Notes: generated by a model from the sequence alone, not told the origin. A DNA stretch of 64,000 bases from Bolinopsis microptera (GCF_026151205.1 NC_087080.1:2149096-2213095), one strand, 5' to 3'; numbered from the stretch's first letter, positions 22,136 through 34,216 are shown. Numbers and translations: made by a program.

Positions 22136-23736
22136 ATGTTGAAAACACTCTTTCTACTAAGCCTTATCCTGCTAACCTCCACTCTGTCTGTTGAGAAAAG
22201 AGGAGTTGAGGACTGTCACTATAGAGGTGTGTCTCACCCCCTTGGTAGCAGCTGGTGTGATCCGTTGCGGTGTGGCTTCTGTCGGTGTGATGGCCAACTT
22301 GCTGTTTCGTGTGACAATACGGTACGTTTTTAAATTATAATATTTACTTATTTCTATTTATTCATTCAAAAAATATTTAAATTATATTACAGGGTGGGCT
22401 AAAAGTTATATTAGTGAGTTAGTGGGCATACGTTGGCCTTAATAGCTCAGTCACTGAGTGCCCAATTGAAATATTTCTTTCTGGTATGACTTACTACTAC
22501 CACTGGTTCGAGGAATTTGTCAAATCGAAAAATATTCGGATAATCAGATCGAGCTAAATTTTATTGAATTGTGTTTGGCCGGGGGGGGGGGGGGGGGGGG
22601 GTAATGACTACCAATGGAGACTTTTGGGGACTAATGGGGACTAAAAATCGTGGGGACTAGAGGTCAACTCGTTGACGTAATTCACCATTTGTCCCCATAA
22701 GTCCCCAGAATTTTTGACAGTTATTTATGGTTTTCAAGTTAGTTTAATAACCTGAAGTACTCTAACAGCCCTCAAGTAGCTCCCAAGAAGTCAGGAATGT
22801 CCAGTGACCATTTATAAATATTCTAGACTTCAGTCTTGAGAAGTTTACGATCTGGTCTGGAGAAGCCAGATTTTTTGAAATCTAAATGGGGACAAATGGA
22901 GACTTTTGGGGACTAATGGGGACTAAAAATCATGGGGAATTGACGTAATTCCCCAAGTCCCCAAAAGTAGTCATTACCCCCCCCCCCCCCCCCCCCCCCC
23001 CCGTTTGGCCATTCGAATTACGTTTGTCCTTTAAAAATAGAACTGTAGCTTCTCAGATGACCGAGATATGAAACATAACGAGTTTATTCATTACGTGTGA
23101 TCAGGTGATTGGTTTACCTAATCACGTGATTAGGTAACCCCGTTAACCAGCCGTTAAACATTATGGAAATTGTTAAGGGTGCCCAATTGAGGTGGTGTGT
23201 CACGGTGTAACATAATCACCCAGTCAATTTTGTTAACGAGATACAGAAAATGCTTGATAACTTCGTCATTTCTAATCCGTTTTGCCTCATGTTTTCCGAT
23301 CATATGCAATATATTTTAATAATCTACCGTCTTTGAAAAAATTAGGCGTTCAGCATGTTCAGAGAAATCAATATAGGTGTTTTAATATTGAATGGGCGTG
23401 GTCTACAATATTCGAATTTTCAAATTTTGACTACGGAATCCTCGAACCAGTAAGTACAGTATGCCATCTGCAAAGCAACAGTTCTCAAATGCAAAACACG
23501 GCGGAGCTATTAAGGCCAAAGTATGCCCACTGACTTCTGGCCCACATATTTCATGAACTTGGTAACATCATCTTATTCTACTCCAAAACAAGATACATAT
23601 TTTACCATAGAAACTCTGCTCGGTGATCAATCTTCGAATTGCAATTGGTTGATTAAAAATTAAATTATAACATTTTCCTTCTTTCAGTCATGCGACGGAG
23701 TAAAAGGAGAAGAATTCTGCTCAAGACACGGATAGA
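22136..23736 (+). CDS. Small secreted cysteine-rich protein, copy 2
   Basis: Exon 1 is 22136-22321 (donor GTACGT) and exon 2 is 23689-23736 (acceptor TTTCAG). The 77-residue product differs from copy 1 at a handful of sites: MLKTL for MFKTL, VEKR for IKKR, DGQLA for DDQFA, and SCDGVK for SCDKVK. All eight cysteines, the signal peptide and the stop are kept, which suggests selection on the protein. The intron is 1367 bases against 157 in copy 1; the extra length is a mariner-like element with a second element nested inside it. Correct splicing across the insertion is assumed, not shown. Confidence 0.75.
22390..23546. mobile_element. Mariner-like non-autonomous element in an intron
   Basis: TA dinucleotides flank the ends (22388-22389 and 23547-23548). 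The left end CAGGGTGGGC and the block GTGGGCATACGTTGGCC are mirrored at the right by GGCCAAAGTATGCCCAC and GGCCCACA. No transposase is recognisable. Copy 1 of the host gene lacks it, which gives a natural empty-site comparison. Confidence 0.75.
22581..23002. mobile_element. MITE with G-tract/C-tract termini and 8-bp TSD
   Basis: The element starts with 21 G followed by TAATGACTAC and ends with the inverted GTAGTCATTA followed by 26 C. GTTTGGCC flanks it on both sides (22573-22580 and 23003-23010), a perfect 8-bp TSD. The interior has repeated ATGGGGACTAAAAATC blocks. It is nested in the mariner-like element. Confidence 0.85.
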
Positions 23737-23975
23737 AAGTCAAACTCCACATTCCAAAATTCAATGAACGCGTCCTATACTTTGATTAAAAAAGCTGTTA
23801 AAACATTTTTGTAATAATTCTAGATTCTAATAGTGACATAATTTAGAGATTTAACAATATTTTCAAAAAGTTGATAACTTGAGTTTTGATGAAAACAGCG
23901 TGTTTGGTAGTATTTTATTCGTCTTTTAGTGGGAACCCTGACTTGATAAAATCACACGAATAACTAAAAATACTT

Positions 23976-24900
23976 GCAGACACTATGTCATTGTGGCTCT
24001 AATGCTTAAATATATAAATGATATGATTTAACTATCAAACCGGCTAAGTATTAGTTACTACGTAGCTATAGCGACAAATTATCTGTTTCTATTTATTAAA
24101 TGGCACTGATTGCACTTAATTGCCGAGACTGTCTGGTCATTGCTAACACTATTTTACAAACAGGGGTTCTAGGTATATTATTATATAATGACAATTAAAT
24201 GGATGAGATACTAGTTAAGCAGGTCAGGAAATATGAAAATGATTGGTTTCAAATCAGTTAACAAACTCCCAAAACTCATTATAAACATAATATTATAATA
24301 TAATAATATATTATAATATAATAGAAGTATACCTAATAACTATAATTACTCTTATTTACTCGAAAACTCGTTCGTTGCATCTTGAAACTTAACTAATAAG
24401 GAAACAAATCGAAAGTCCAAGCTTTGTAACGTTACCAAATCATACACCTTACGATACTGTACACTGTACAATATTAGAAGCCAGGGAAAGAAGTGAAACA
24501 AAAACAATTGGCAAAAGCACGAGTGGGTGATAAGAATGAAACATAAAGGCACAAAACAAAGGTACAACACACAATGTCATCCCTCCGACACTGCCCGTGT
24601 ACATCAATACAAGCTTATTACTTTTATTACTGTAGTTACCAAACCTGGCTGTGGGCCAGGGAACAATAATTACTCGCTATATCCTGCTCACGTATTAAAT
24701 ATATTATTCTGTTTAACGTAATAATAATATTATCCTCTCTTTTGGGCGCCAATTTCTGAGCTCCTGACATGATTATGACTAATTTACTGTGTCGGAAGCA
24801 ATTAAGTAATTTAGTAATTAAGTGATTAAGTGATTAGTCTCATTTTCGTATTTACAGTGGAGGAATGTTGTGTGTTATTTAGTGCTGCTGACGAAGAGAT
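23976..24900. other. Intergenic, no gene recognised
   Basis: AT-rich spacer between the duplicated peptide gene and the 3' end of GPN2, with a TATTATAATATAATAATATA-like stretch at 24290-24320. Confidence 0.4.
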
Positions 24901-24901
24901 T

Positions 24902-26450
24902 TTAAGAATTTGGCTGAGAGCCAAAATATTCCTCTAAACTTCTAGAGTAATACTTGTTATGTACATAGTTGTACAAGTCAGAAAGTGTGGACTTGAAGCG
25001 CTATAATAAGTTAGGTATTAAAACACTGGAGAATGTTACCTGAACATTGAGAGGGTAAAAAGAGACAAGGTTGTAATCCTCCACCAGCCCAGTAAGCGCC
25101 TTGTTCAGTTTAATAAACCTCCTACTACACACCCTCTCATCCAGCTCGTCCAATAAGTACGACAAGTCCAGTACTTCAGTGTAGAAGTTCAGTTTGAATG
25201 CTGAGAACATGGAGTGTTAGTTGTTTTTATAAATAATCAGATTTAATAAAAAGTCAACAATTCAAAACCCTGCACTAAGAAAACAAACAACAACAAACCT
25301 AACGGTCCCATCTTGTCAATGAGGTCTATTTTGGAGAGCACGTTGATGTGTGGTAGCTCCAGATGCATCATGCTAGATAGACTAGTTAACAGCACTGATA
25401 TAAACTTTGAGGGGTCAGTGCAGTAGTGACTGTCAACCATGCTGACTACACACAACTGGACATAAGTTATGTTAAGAAATACTTTGTACAAGCAAAGATG
25501 AACTTTGATAATAAACTGTGAGCATTTTCTAAAATCAACATTATTTCATAACAATTGGGTTTTGTTATACACGGAAAATGTAAGTTGTTTACAGCAAAAA
25601 GCTTCGATGTACTTGCACCCTCAAGGTCCTAGGAGCCTATGGAGTTAAATGAATGTTTTAAGTAAAAACCTGCATTCCCCATTTGGAGATAGCATCAACA
25701 ATATTTCTGAAGGCAGTATGGTGAGTGTACAGCTCCACCTGGCCGGGACAATCGAATATTACATAGGCTTTTTGTGACGTCACCATTTCCTTTAACTTGT
25801 CCATATTGTTCTCAATATACTCCATGCAGAAGATGATAGCTCCGTTTGGTCCCAGTGAAAGCCGCTCCATGACCTGGGAGATTTACAATTTCCTTGGGAG
25901 ATTTACAATTTCCTGCAACAAAATAAAACTGATAGAAAGTATTGAACTAACTTCTGCAATGTTATTTTCATCAATAAATAAGTAAATATTATAACTATAT
26001 TCTCTATTGTCACAGATGTCACTACCACTACATGTACAATAACTTAACTACATATATTATATATTATATATGCACAATGCACATTGCACATGATCAATAC
26101 TTTTTATGACACAATATGACAAAAACCTCATCGACTTCTATAAGATTCTGAACATCAACATCAGCTTGATAGGGAGGTCTGTCGTTGGCAGGATCTAAGT
26201 TCACAATGATGATGTCACGTTTGATCGAGTTTATCAAATGATGGGCAATAGCTCGACAGTAGGTACTTTTTCCTGTAAAAGAGATAAAGTTGTTATCATG
26301 TAAGATTCAAAATATTTTTAATCGTGTTAATTGTGTACTTTATTGGTGGCATATTTCAACAATATGTTAATATGAAAACATCAGAATTAATCTGCAGTTT
26401 TTTACAGAATTACCTGATCCAGGAGGCCCGATCACTAGCTGTCCAAACAT
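24902..26450 (-). CDS. GPN2: GPN-loop GTPase 2
   Basis: Six exons in transcription order: 26450-26414, 26272-26127, 25873-25670, 25455-25299, 25200-25040, 25000-24902; 267 aa. The family takes part in assembly and nuclear import of RNA polymerases. Visible motifs: the P-loop GPPGSGKST split by intron 1; NLDPAND; the signature GPN loop in [15 protein letters not shown]; the switch [33 protein letters not shown]; and the base-specificity [21 protein letters not shown] and [14 protein letters not shown] match the C-terminal half of the family. The last exon is the least certain: it needs a 39-base intron and gives a shorter, divergent tail ending FGSQPNS. Vertebrate GPN2 is about 310 aa. All other splice sites are GT-AG and keep frame. 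Confidence 0.88.
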
Positions 26451-27008
26451 CGGACTTGTTTCAACCTTTGCAGATTTTCAGTTCATATGCCTACCATTAG
26501 AAGTAAAGGGTTAACAAATTAAATTTGTCTCGGTGTACACAATACACTGTACACAGGTACGACGAATTGTTATCAGAAGCTGGATTGCCTCTATAAGTTG
26601 ATATGACATCCAATGTTTTAAAGATAAGCATACTATATTATACAATATCAAAGAGTTAAAGCAAATTTTTTACGAACACCATTTGCAAGTTTAATATTTT
26701 AACCACTTTCTTAAAATTCAAAATATATAAGATGATGACACTGGGCACTTCTGCACAGAAAAATGTTTAAAAATTTGCTACCGATAATAAGATTGGTCCG
26801 CTATGCAGAGCTACCCTTTTTTCAAAACATGATGTAATAAGTTATAGTTCAGTTACTTTCTCATCAGGCACAGCGATTTTGTCAGATGTTGTCAGATCAC
26901 GTGCCTCCAAATTCTCAACTACAAAAGGAATTGAGTTGTTTTTAATCATTGCCTATATTTTCAAAATAGAAACTTGTAGAGTTATTTCGTCAACCGATTC
27001 ATCAGGAA
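26451..27008. other. Spacer between GPN2 and the LDLa-7TM gene
   Basis: AT-rich, no supportable coding frame. It contains the GPN2 promoter side and the 3' flank of the receptor gene, both on the minus strand. Confidence 0.4.
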
Positions 27009-30000
27009 CTATGCAATATTCCCTTGTAATGACTTAAAATTTCCGGTGTCTTTCAGTCCCGCATCATGTCCAGGTGTTTCAATCGGTTGATGATCGACTC
27101 TAACCTCTTCCTGCTTCTTGCTTTTCGTTCTGGTTTTTTCAGTAGCTGAATGTGATATTCTTAACCAGAACGTCATGTAGATAAGAGAGAGCCAATATCT
27201 TCCTTTCATTACAATTGTTTTGACTATGCGGGTAATGTAGTTATTGTATAGGATAGGATTTATCACAGAGTTTATTGGGAGAATCACAATAGACGATATT
27301 GGATACAGGGCTGTTGCGTCCATAAATTCAAAATAATGAAGCATACACACCAAGATGAACGGGATCCAACATAGAAAATCTGTCACGATTATTATGGCAA
27401 TGTATCTCTCTGTCTCTATTTTATCTCTGGCCCGTCTGTTTTGTTCCTCGTTTCTGTTCCTGCGTTTTCTAGAGTGTTTTGAAGAAAACAGGACTTTGAT
27501 GTAACAGATTAACATAATTGAAAAGCATAGCAAGTTGAGCAAAAGACTTGTCCAAACATAAGTTTTTTGAGGGTCATCTTTCGAAACAAAATATTTGAAA
27601 AGACAAACACCATCGTTACCATAGAAGTGAATCTTTCTTCGTCCTATCCCGTCATACTGTTTGGAAAACATATCGCCAATCAAATCATTGATCTTGGCCC
27701 AAGTTGAGACTGCTGAGGTAGAAATCCTTCCAAAATATGATTTTAAAATGTCAACGTGTCTTTTTTTGTTAACAAACGCAGAAAATGCTCTGATTTTTGG
27801 ATTATAAGTCATACCGTTAACAAAGAAGTCCTCGCTAATCGCCATTAAAGGAATGTACGCCCAGAAAAATGATGCTACTCCCATAATCAGAATGAGGATT
27901 GCCATTTTGGCGGCCGCATTTTTAGATGTAATCTTTTGAACTTTGATCACGCCAAGAGCACGGAAAATACTGAGGCAGGTCATAGAAAAGAGTGATATTT
28001 GACTTCCAAATGTACTGAAGACTCCTAAGAATGCACACTCATCGCTTGACAACCACTTAGCCCTTTTTTTGCAGAATGAAGTCCCATATACATACGAGTT
28101 TACGATTGCAATTGTGAGAAGGTAAGATCCTGTAATCAGATCACCGACATGAATAACACATGTCAATGCCTTATTGTTCTGAGCAGAGGTAAATGTTTTA
28201 GTGGCCAGTAGCCTGAGACTCTTAAAAATCTTTATGGAATTTAAGATAACTGCTGCACAACCAATGACCCAACTGAACACCTCCATTGAGTTGTTAGGTA
28301 TGATGGTCATACCACACTGTTTATTGCATTCGTCAGTGTAGTCGTCACAATCTATTTGTCCGATCACATTTTTGATTGTGTCTTATGTACTGCTTTGGAG
28401 TGTCACAAGCGTAGTTGTTTGAGCAATTTTCTTCGTCTGAGCCATCATTACAGTCGTCAAGCAAGTTGCAAACTTTTTCGAAGCTGATGCATCGATCATT
28501 CTTACATCGGAAGTTTCTTTGTTCGTATTCTCCACTTCTTTCGTTTTTAATCAAAAAGGTAAGTTGATTCTTGTTCTTCATATTCATTGTGTATATCCTG
28601 TCTTTAAATTGATTTTCAACTTCACAAGAATCAAAGTTAAGTGGTTTTAAAGGACATGTAGGTTGGTCAGTGCATTTGTTGGAACAGCTGAAATAAATGT
28701 ATACTTTTCCGAATACGTTTCTACAGTCTCTAGCTATTTTGGGTAACATTAATGATGCTGTTGGTTCAATTGATCCAAAAATCTGCAATGGTGTGAAGTC
28801 ATATTTGACACATGGTGATATGTAGTGGCCTAGACTTTTAATGACTCCCGGTAAACAATGCACAAGAAATTCTAATGGTTTTTCTCTTCCGATGGCAATC
28901 GGTTTTTCATAAATATGCTCATGTTTTCTGGTTTTACTGCATATTCTTTCATGATCACAGATGTTGAGACCTTGACACAGATCGTGGAATTGTACAAAAT
29001 CCGATGACCTGACGCTGCACTTGAAGACATCTTCACATTTACTGTTGTCGATTACAAAATGAGACCATTCACCGACTCCACATCTTGGCCAAATGTCTTT
29101 TTCGTCGTCCCCCTTTTCACAATCTTCAAATCCGTCTCCCAGCCAGCTGATAGGTATTGGGAGTTTTGTCTTGTGTCGATATCTGCGGTAACACGTAGAT
29201 ACAGTCATTGATGTACAGATTCTGGATGTTTCGTCACTTTCATCAGAACAATCCAATATTCCATCGCATAGTTGGTGCTTGTGAACATGACACAAAAGAG
29301 TAGTTTTCACACAGAGATTGTCAAATCCATCATCACATAGACCCGGCGTCTGTATGCAAGTGGCAAACTTTGACACCGTAGATGGGCTGCCCCCGATGAG
29401 GCAGGGGACCACTCCTCTCATAGGATCCGAGCAATTAGTCTGGTCAAGGTACAATTGACATTTTGGTCTGTAGTAATGTGATGAACATCTGGTATAGTTG
29501 TATAGTTTTATGAAATAATAATAACGATTCCTCGAAAAGCACTCTTTCGTCTCAAAAACAATCACGTCATTATCTTGAACCACATCCCTTAGAATATGTT
29601 TTTCTACTAGTTCAATATCGTACTCTGAACACCCAGCTTCGTCCTCCTCATTTTCACAATCAGGTTTGCCGTCACATATTTGTACCGGGCTTACATATGT
29701 ATTATCACTTAAAATGCCACCACAGTAAATGCCATAATAGAAACCATTACAGGATGCGTCAACGCGACAATTATCATAATTACAAATTCTATCACATTTA
29801 CTTAAACTACCAGGGCCAGGGTCATGAGTATACTTAATATCTGTATACCTTATCTGCTTAAGCTTGTATTCAAACCTATTTCCTGACATGGAAATCTTCT
29901 TGAAGTATCTACTGCAGAAAGGTATGGTGATGTTGCTTGAAACCTTAACAACCAACCTACCAAAACATGTCTGGTATCCGCGAGGGTCATTGGGGCATGT

Positions 30001-30538
30001 TTTCGTTGCTGTGCTACCTGTGTTAATTCGAGAAGTTTCATCAAAGAAGAAGACGTAAGTATAATATGTGGACATGTCAGGACATTTGTAAAGTGCGATT
30101 TCTCTATCTCGGTAACAAAGGTTTTTCATAAAAACCCCTTTTTGGACGAAGGTGCAATCTCCTGGAAAAATAATTCTTGTTCAGATGTAAAATATAATAT
30201 TAAACGTGTATAAATAGCGTAGTTTCTATATTGTGTTTTTGATACAATCTATTTGAATGATGGCTAATAATCAATCTTTGAAAAAGGAACATCAGTTAAC
30301 ATAAGATAAAGCCCCTTAAAAATGACCAAATTCAGTCTTACCGGGTTTTGGTACACAAGCAAGCCCCAATCTATAATCACGGTTATTTTCCCCAATCGAA
30401 TAATTAGAGCATTCATTGAAATTTCGTTCACTTTCACCACAGATAATATTATTCATTTCTTTTGTTACTTTTAAACGATTTTCTAATTCCTCGAGGTTTT
30501 GTTTGGCGTTATCTTGTTCTTCAACCAGTAAAGCGTAC
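27009..30538 (-). pseudogene. LDLa-repeat 7TM receptor, copy 1, frameshifted
   Basis: Coding exons at 30538-30342 and 30161-27009; the first, signal-peptide exon was not found. The ectodomain carries LDLa modules with the Cys/Asp/Glu calcium cage: CDGKPDCENEEDEAGC, CDGILDCSDESDE, DGFEDCEKGDDEKD, CNLLDDCNDGSDEENC and, after the break, DCDDYTDEC. The class A 7TM domain follows, with CWIP in TM6 and NPILY in TM7. The second extracellular loop has FYGNDGVCLF, as in relaxin/glycoprotein-hormone-type receptors, but I see no leucine-rich repeats. One extra base near 28362, in the last LDLa module, shifts the frame so that the ectodomain and 7TM parts lie in different frames (28345-30129 and 27009-28367). 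Copy 2 reads straight through here. This is either a sequencing error or a disabled gene; everything else is intact. Confidence 0.8.
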
Positions 30539-31918
30539 CTGAAATGATTACTCACAGATTAGTGCTACAGCTAAAGGTAATGACAAAGATTGCAGTTTAA
30601 GGTAGAAAACAGGGAACTCCAGTCGAACAAAACGTTCAATTTTATGCCACTTATTAAAGTCTAACCAAAACTGGAATGAAATAAACATGATATAATGGAG
30701 ATAACACCGAGCCAGAAAGGAATTCGTTGCCTTGTTCCCTAGTGTGAGTTTAGAATTACAGGACCAAATAATGCTGATTGGCTGGACTCTGGAAATATCC
30801 AGGGACGTGATGATTTTATAACTTTATAATTCATCACCTTCTTCTTTTCGGTTATGGCCGTCAGAAGCTTTGTAAAGATAACAATCGAAACTCTGAGGTC
30901 GCCTTGAGACAATTAAATCGGCGAACAGTGTGGAGTGTTACCTTAATGCTTCTAAGTTGTCAGGACTCAGTGTGTCTACTAACTATTATAGAGATAGTGA
31001 GTACAGTGTGCACTACATTCTAGATAAAACGATAACGGATAATTGTATAATTGTGGTTGAATTTTATTTCATAATTGATGTTTTTCATAGCTCGCTATGT
31101 AATCAGAGTTACAAGCGTAAAACTGGCTACAGTTGGATTTTAGCCCCCTAGGATAGCTATACTTTCTATAATTAGAAATATATAATTCGTAGTACGTACC
31201 ATAAAGGGCATAAACTGATGTACTATAATAAAACTTTAAAGTGCCAAATGTCGTTGAGAAATAACCTCCCTCTGCCTTTTTGTATGAAAAATTTCAATCT
31301 TGACTTGGATTTTAATGACATACGTTCTACACTATTGTGTCGTTTTATTTACTTTGGCCTTGTTAAGGAAGCCCAACAAAGTACATTGGTAAAATAACTA
31401 TTTTGTCTTTGCACTTGTGAGAATTTTAGAATTAACTTACCATCTTTTATATGCCTTTAACCTATGATAAATAGCACTGCCATTAACATCTCTGTTATTA
31501 AATCTATGGAACATAACCAAACCAAACCAATCCACAGAATGATTAAATCCCATATCCTTGCATATCAAATCTGCGATGTGGTCTGTGACGCTCGAGATGG
31601 CGACTGTCACTACCTGTAATGATATCTGTTGTCACAACCAACAGGTGAAGATAAACAATGTAACATTTTTATTGTTTGTATTTCTTACTCCCACTAGCAG
31701 TTCTTAGAAAGCAGAGTAATAGTGATAGTTAATTTATTCGTTGATTTTTGCAATTTGTAACCATTTTTGTAACTTGATTGGTCTCTACAACCTGGGCACA
31801 AATTACAAACTAAATTGCTAATTATTAGCAATTTCTAATTTCAATATATCTCCAGGTAGTAGTCGCAACTATTTCTTCATCCATTGTACCTTTAATTTAT
31901 AAATAATGGTATACTTGT
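30539..31918. other. Upstream region of the minus-strand receptor
   Basis: AT-rich DNA. The missing first exon and promoter of the receptor should lie here, but I could not place a convincing signal-peptide exon. The short frame at 30930-31151 shows no domain. Confidence 0.35.
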
Positions 31919-31942
31919 ACTTGTACTTGAAAAGGTCTCCTC

Positions 31943-34216
31943 CTAGTCGTTGGAGTGGCCTGCACCACATAGTAACTCCTTTCTCCGATGTATTAGGCCT
32001 CTCCAATGTACCCTGTTTGTTGCTTGTTGTTCTGCATCTTCTATCGTGATGTTATCGACACCTGTGAAGATTGCTGCATCCTCCCGGACACATGACAGCC
32101 AGTTTTTCCGAGGTCTACCTCTTGATCTTTTACCATGCTTTGGGATCCAGTGCAGAAGATAGTTGGGTATTCTTTCTTCTGGCATCCTCACCACATGGCC
32201 AAACCATCGGAGCCTAGCTGCTCGTACGAAAGTATCAACAGGGGCGATGTTGGCCCGCTTACGTACGTCAGCATTAGATACGTGATAAAACCATTTGATT
32301 TTCAGGATTCTTCTCAGACATCTATGATGGAACACCTCAAATCTTTTCATCTGCGTCTGTGTGGTATTCCATACCTCACTTCCATAAAGCAGTATAGTGA
32401 GGACAGCCGCTTTGTAGATCCTGATTTTAGTCGGTGTCTTGATGTTGCGACTGTACCATATACTGCTAAGCTGATAGAATGCCCCAGAGGCCTTCTGAAT
32501 TCGAGCTGATAGTTCTTTGTCAATTGTTCCATCCGCACTGATGATAGCACCCAAGTAAGTGAAGCTGCTGACCTGCTGTATTGGGAGACCTTCCACATTG
32601 ATGTCCATAGTGTCGTCTTTAGAATACGGCCTCTGCGATGCACTTTTACTGACAGCCATGCTCTGTGTTTTGCCAGCATTAATCTTCAGACCCGCATAGG
32701 CACTGTATTTGCAGAGAAGGTCAGTGGTTTCCTGCAGCCCCTCTTTTGAGTTATCTAACATGGCCATGTCATCAGCGTAATCAGTGTCCAAGAGATGTTT
32801 CTCTTCTACCCCGGGGGCTGGCAGCTGTAATAGAGCCCCCTTACTAATGACCTTGTTCAGTTCCATAAGGTATGCCGAGAAATTCAGACAAAAGTTGAAT
32901 ACTGGTGGTCCCTGTATATCACCTTGCCCAGTTCCCGAGTTGACATCAAACCAACCTGTAACCTCTCCATTGACCCTAACAGCACTAACTGTGTGAGTAA
33001 AGAACGCCTTCATGATTCTAATGTACTTGTCAGGTAAGCCGTAGTGCTGCATACTTCTCCAAATGAACTGCCTGTCAATTGAATCAAAAGCTGCTTTGAA
33101 ATCAACAAAATTAATATACAGAGGGATATTATACTCAATACATTGGTGTATAATACAGCGGAGTGAATAAACCTGGTCAATGCATGAGCGATTCTGCCTA
33201 AAACCACTTTGATTCTCCCGGAGAAATTTTTCCATGCCATTGCTAAGTCTTCGCAGGAGTATCATCTGCAGGAGCTTCGAGGCTGTGGATCTTAATGTAA
33301 TGCCTCTGTTGTTAGCGCAATGAGAGGTGTCACCCTTCTTTCCAACGATGATAATAACACCTTTGGACCAATCCTCAGGAATCTTCTCATCTTCCCACAC
33401 TTTCTTGAACAACACAACTGGTTGATCAACTAACCCATCCTGTCCATACTTAAGTTGCTCGTTGGTGATACCATCCACTCCTGGACTTTTGTGATTCTTG
33501 AGTTTTTTGAGGGTATCAACAATCTCGTTTCTTGTAGGAGCCTCATCCGAATCGGAAAGGTCATCAAAACTGGGTTGAGGAGAGATGTTGTCTAGGTCGG
33601 AAATATTGGCCTCTTGCGGGGGCGGGTTCAATAGCCTTGAGAAGTGCTCTTTCCACCTTTCTTTCTGGGCATGTGGGTCGGCAATCAACTGGCCAGATAC
33701 GTCTCTAACTGCAGTTGACTGCTTCTTCTTCTTTCCAGATATGACATTAATCTTCTGCCATACCTCGCGTTGCTGACCTTTTCTCGCAGCTTCTTCCAAG
33801 TCATTGGCCATTCTAAGTGCCCAGTTGTTATCGTCCACCTTACTACTTTTTTTAAAGAGCTTATTCAATCTAGAATACTCTGACCTGTTAGCGTTTGAAT
33901 TAGGGTCTTTACGCTTAAATTCTTTACGGTTCTTCAATAAATCTTTTGTCTTCTGAGATTGGTGCCTGTCCTTCTTTTTTCGAGGTCTTTGCCCAAGGAT
34001 TTCCATGGAGACTTGTTGGACAGTTGTCTTGAAGTTGTCCCACATTGATTCCAGGTCAACCTCAGGTTCCAAACAGTCAAATTTGTTTCTCAGAACAATA
34101 TTGTATTCGGAAACAAGTGAATGATCACGCAGATGCTCAATAGCAGGAATCTCAAGCTTACGTTCTTGCTTCTTTTTCACTGACATAAGCTTCATTCTCA
34201 GTCGTGCTCTTACCAA
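31943..34216 (-). CDS. RTE-like LINE reverse transcriptase
   Basis: 757 open codons. Order of motifs: a basic linker; KSPGVDGITNEQLKYG; W-EDEKIPEDWSKGVIIIVGK; NNRGITLRS; the palm motif A in INFVDFKAAFDSIDR; GTGQGDIQGPPVFNFCLN; the catalytic YADD in DTDYADDMAML; LKINAGKTQ; and the C-terminal CLRRILKIKW and RWFGHVVRMPEERIP. The enzyme would copy the element's RNA at a nicked target. The Met at 34216 is internal. The endonuclease piece lies just upstream in another frame (34210-34509, with IGGTMF, IHKGTWRSPNG and NQIDHI). This copy cannot make the full protein. Confidence 0.88.
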   Translation of the reverse strand: MVRARLRMKLMSVKKKQERKLEIPAIEHLRDHSLVSEYNIVLRNKFDCLEPEVDLESMWDNFKTTVQQVSMEILGQRPRKKKDRHQSQKTKDLLKNRKEFKRKDPNSNANRSEYSRLNKLFKKSSKVDDNNWALRMANDLEEAARKGQQREVWQKINVISGKKKKQSTAVRDVSGQLIADPHAQKERWKEHFSRLLNPPPQEANISDLDNISPQPSFDDLSDSDEAPTRNEIVDTLKKLKNHKSPGVDGITNEQLKYGQDGLVDQPVVLFKKVWEDEKIPEDWSKGVIIIVGKKGDTSHCANNRGITLRSTASKLLQMILLRRLSNGMEKFLRENQSGFRQNRSCIDQVYSLRCIIHQCIEYNIPLYINFVDFKAAFDSIDRQFIWRSMQHYGLPDKYIRIMKAFFTHTVSAVRVNGEVTGWFDVNSGTGQGDIQGPPVFNFCLNFSAYLMELNKVISKGALLQLPAPGVEEKHLLDTDYADDMAMLDNSKEGLQETTDLLCKYSAYAGLKINAGKTQSMAVSKSASQRPYSKDDTMDINVEGLPIQQVSSFTYLGAIISADGTIDKELSARIQKASGAFYQLSSIWYSRNIKTPTKIRIYKAAVLTILLYGSEVWNTTQTQMKRFEVFHHRCLRRILKIKWFYHVSNADVRKRANIAPVDTFVRAARLRWFGHVVRMPEERIPNYLLHWIPKHGKRSRGRPRKNWLSCVREDAAIFTGVDNITIEDAEQQATNRVHWRGLIHRRKELLCGAGHSND

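Larger units (their letters stand above)
22015..23975. repeat. Segmental duplication copy 2 (secreted peptide gene unit)
   Basis: Direct repeat of 19326-20055. It is about 1.2 kb longer because two nested transposons sit in the intron of the gene. Confidence 0.9.

Noticed and set aside
22136-23736. Idea that the duplicated peptide genes are toxins
   Set aside because: Cysteine-rich and secreted, but the spacing fits von Willebrand C/microseminoprotein-like domains. Nothing specific points to a toxin.
32135-32679. Open frames opposite and overlapping the RTE reverse transcriptase
   Set aside because: They are shadows of the RT gene on the other strand and in another frame.
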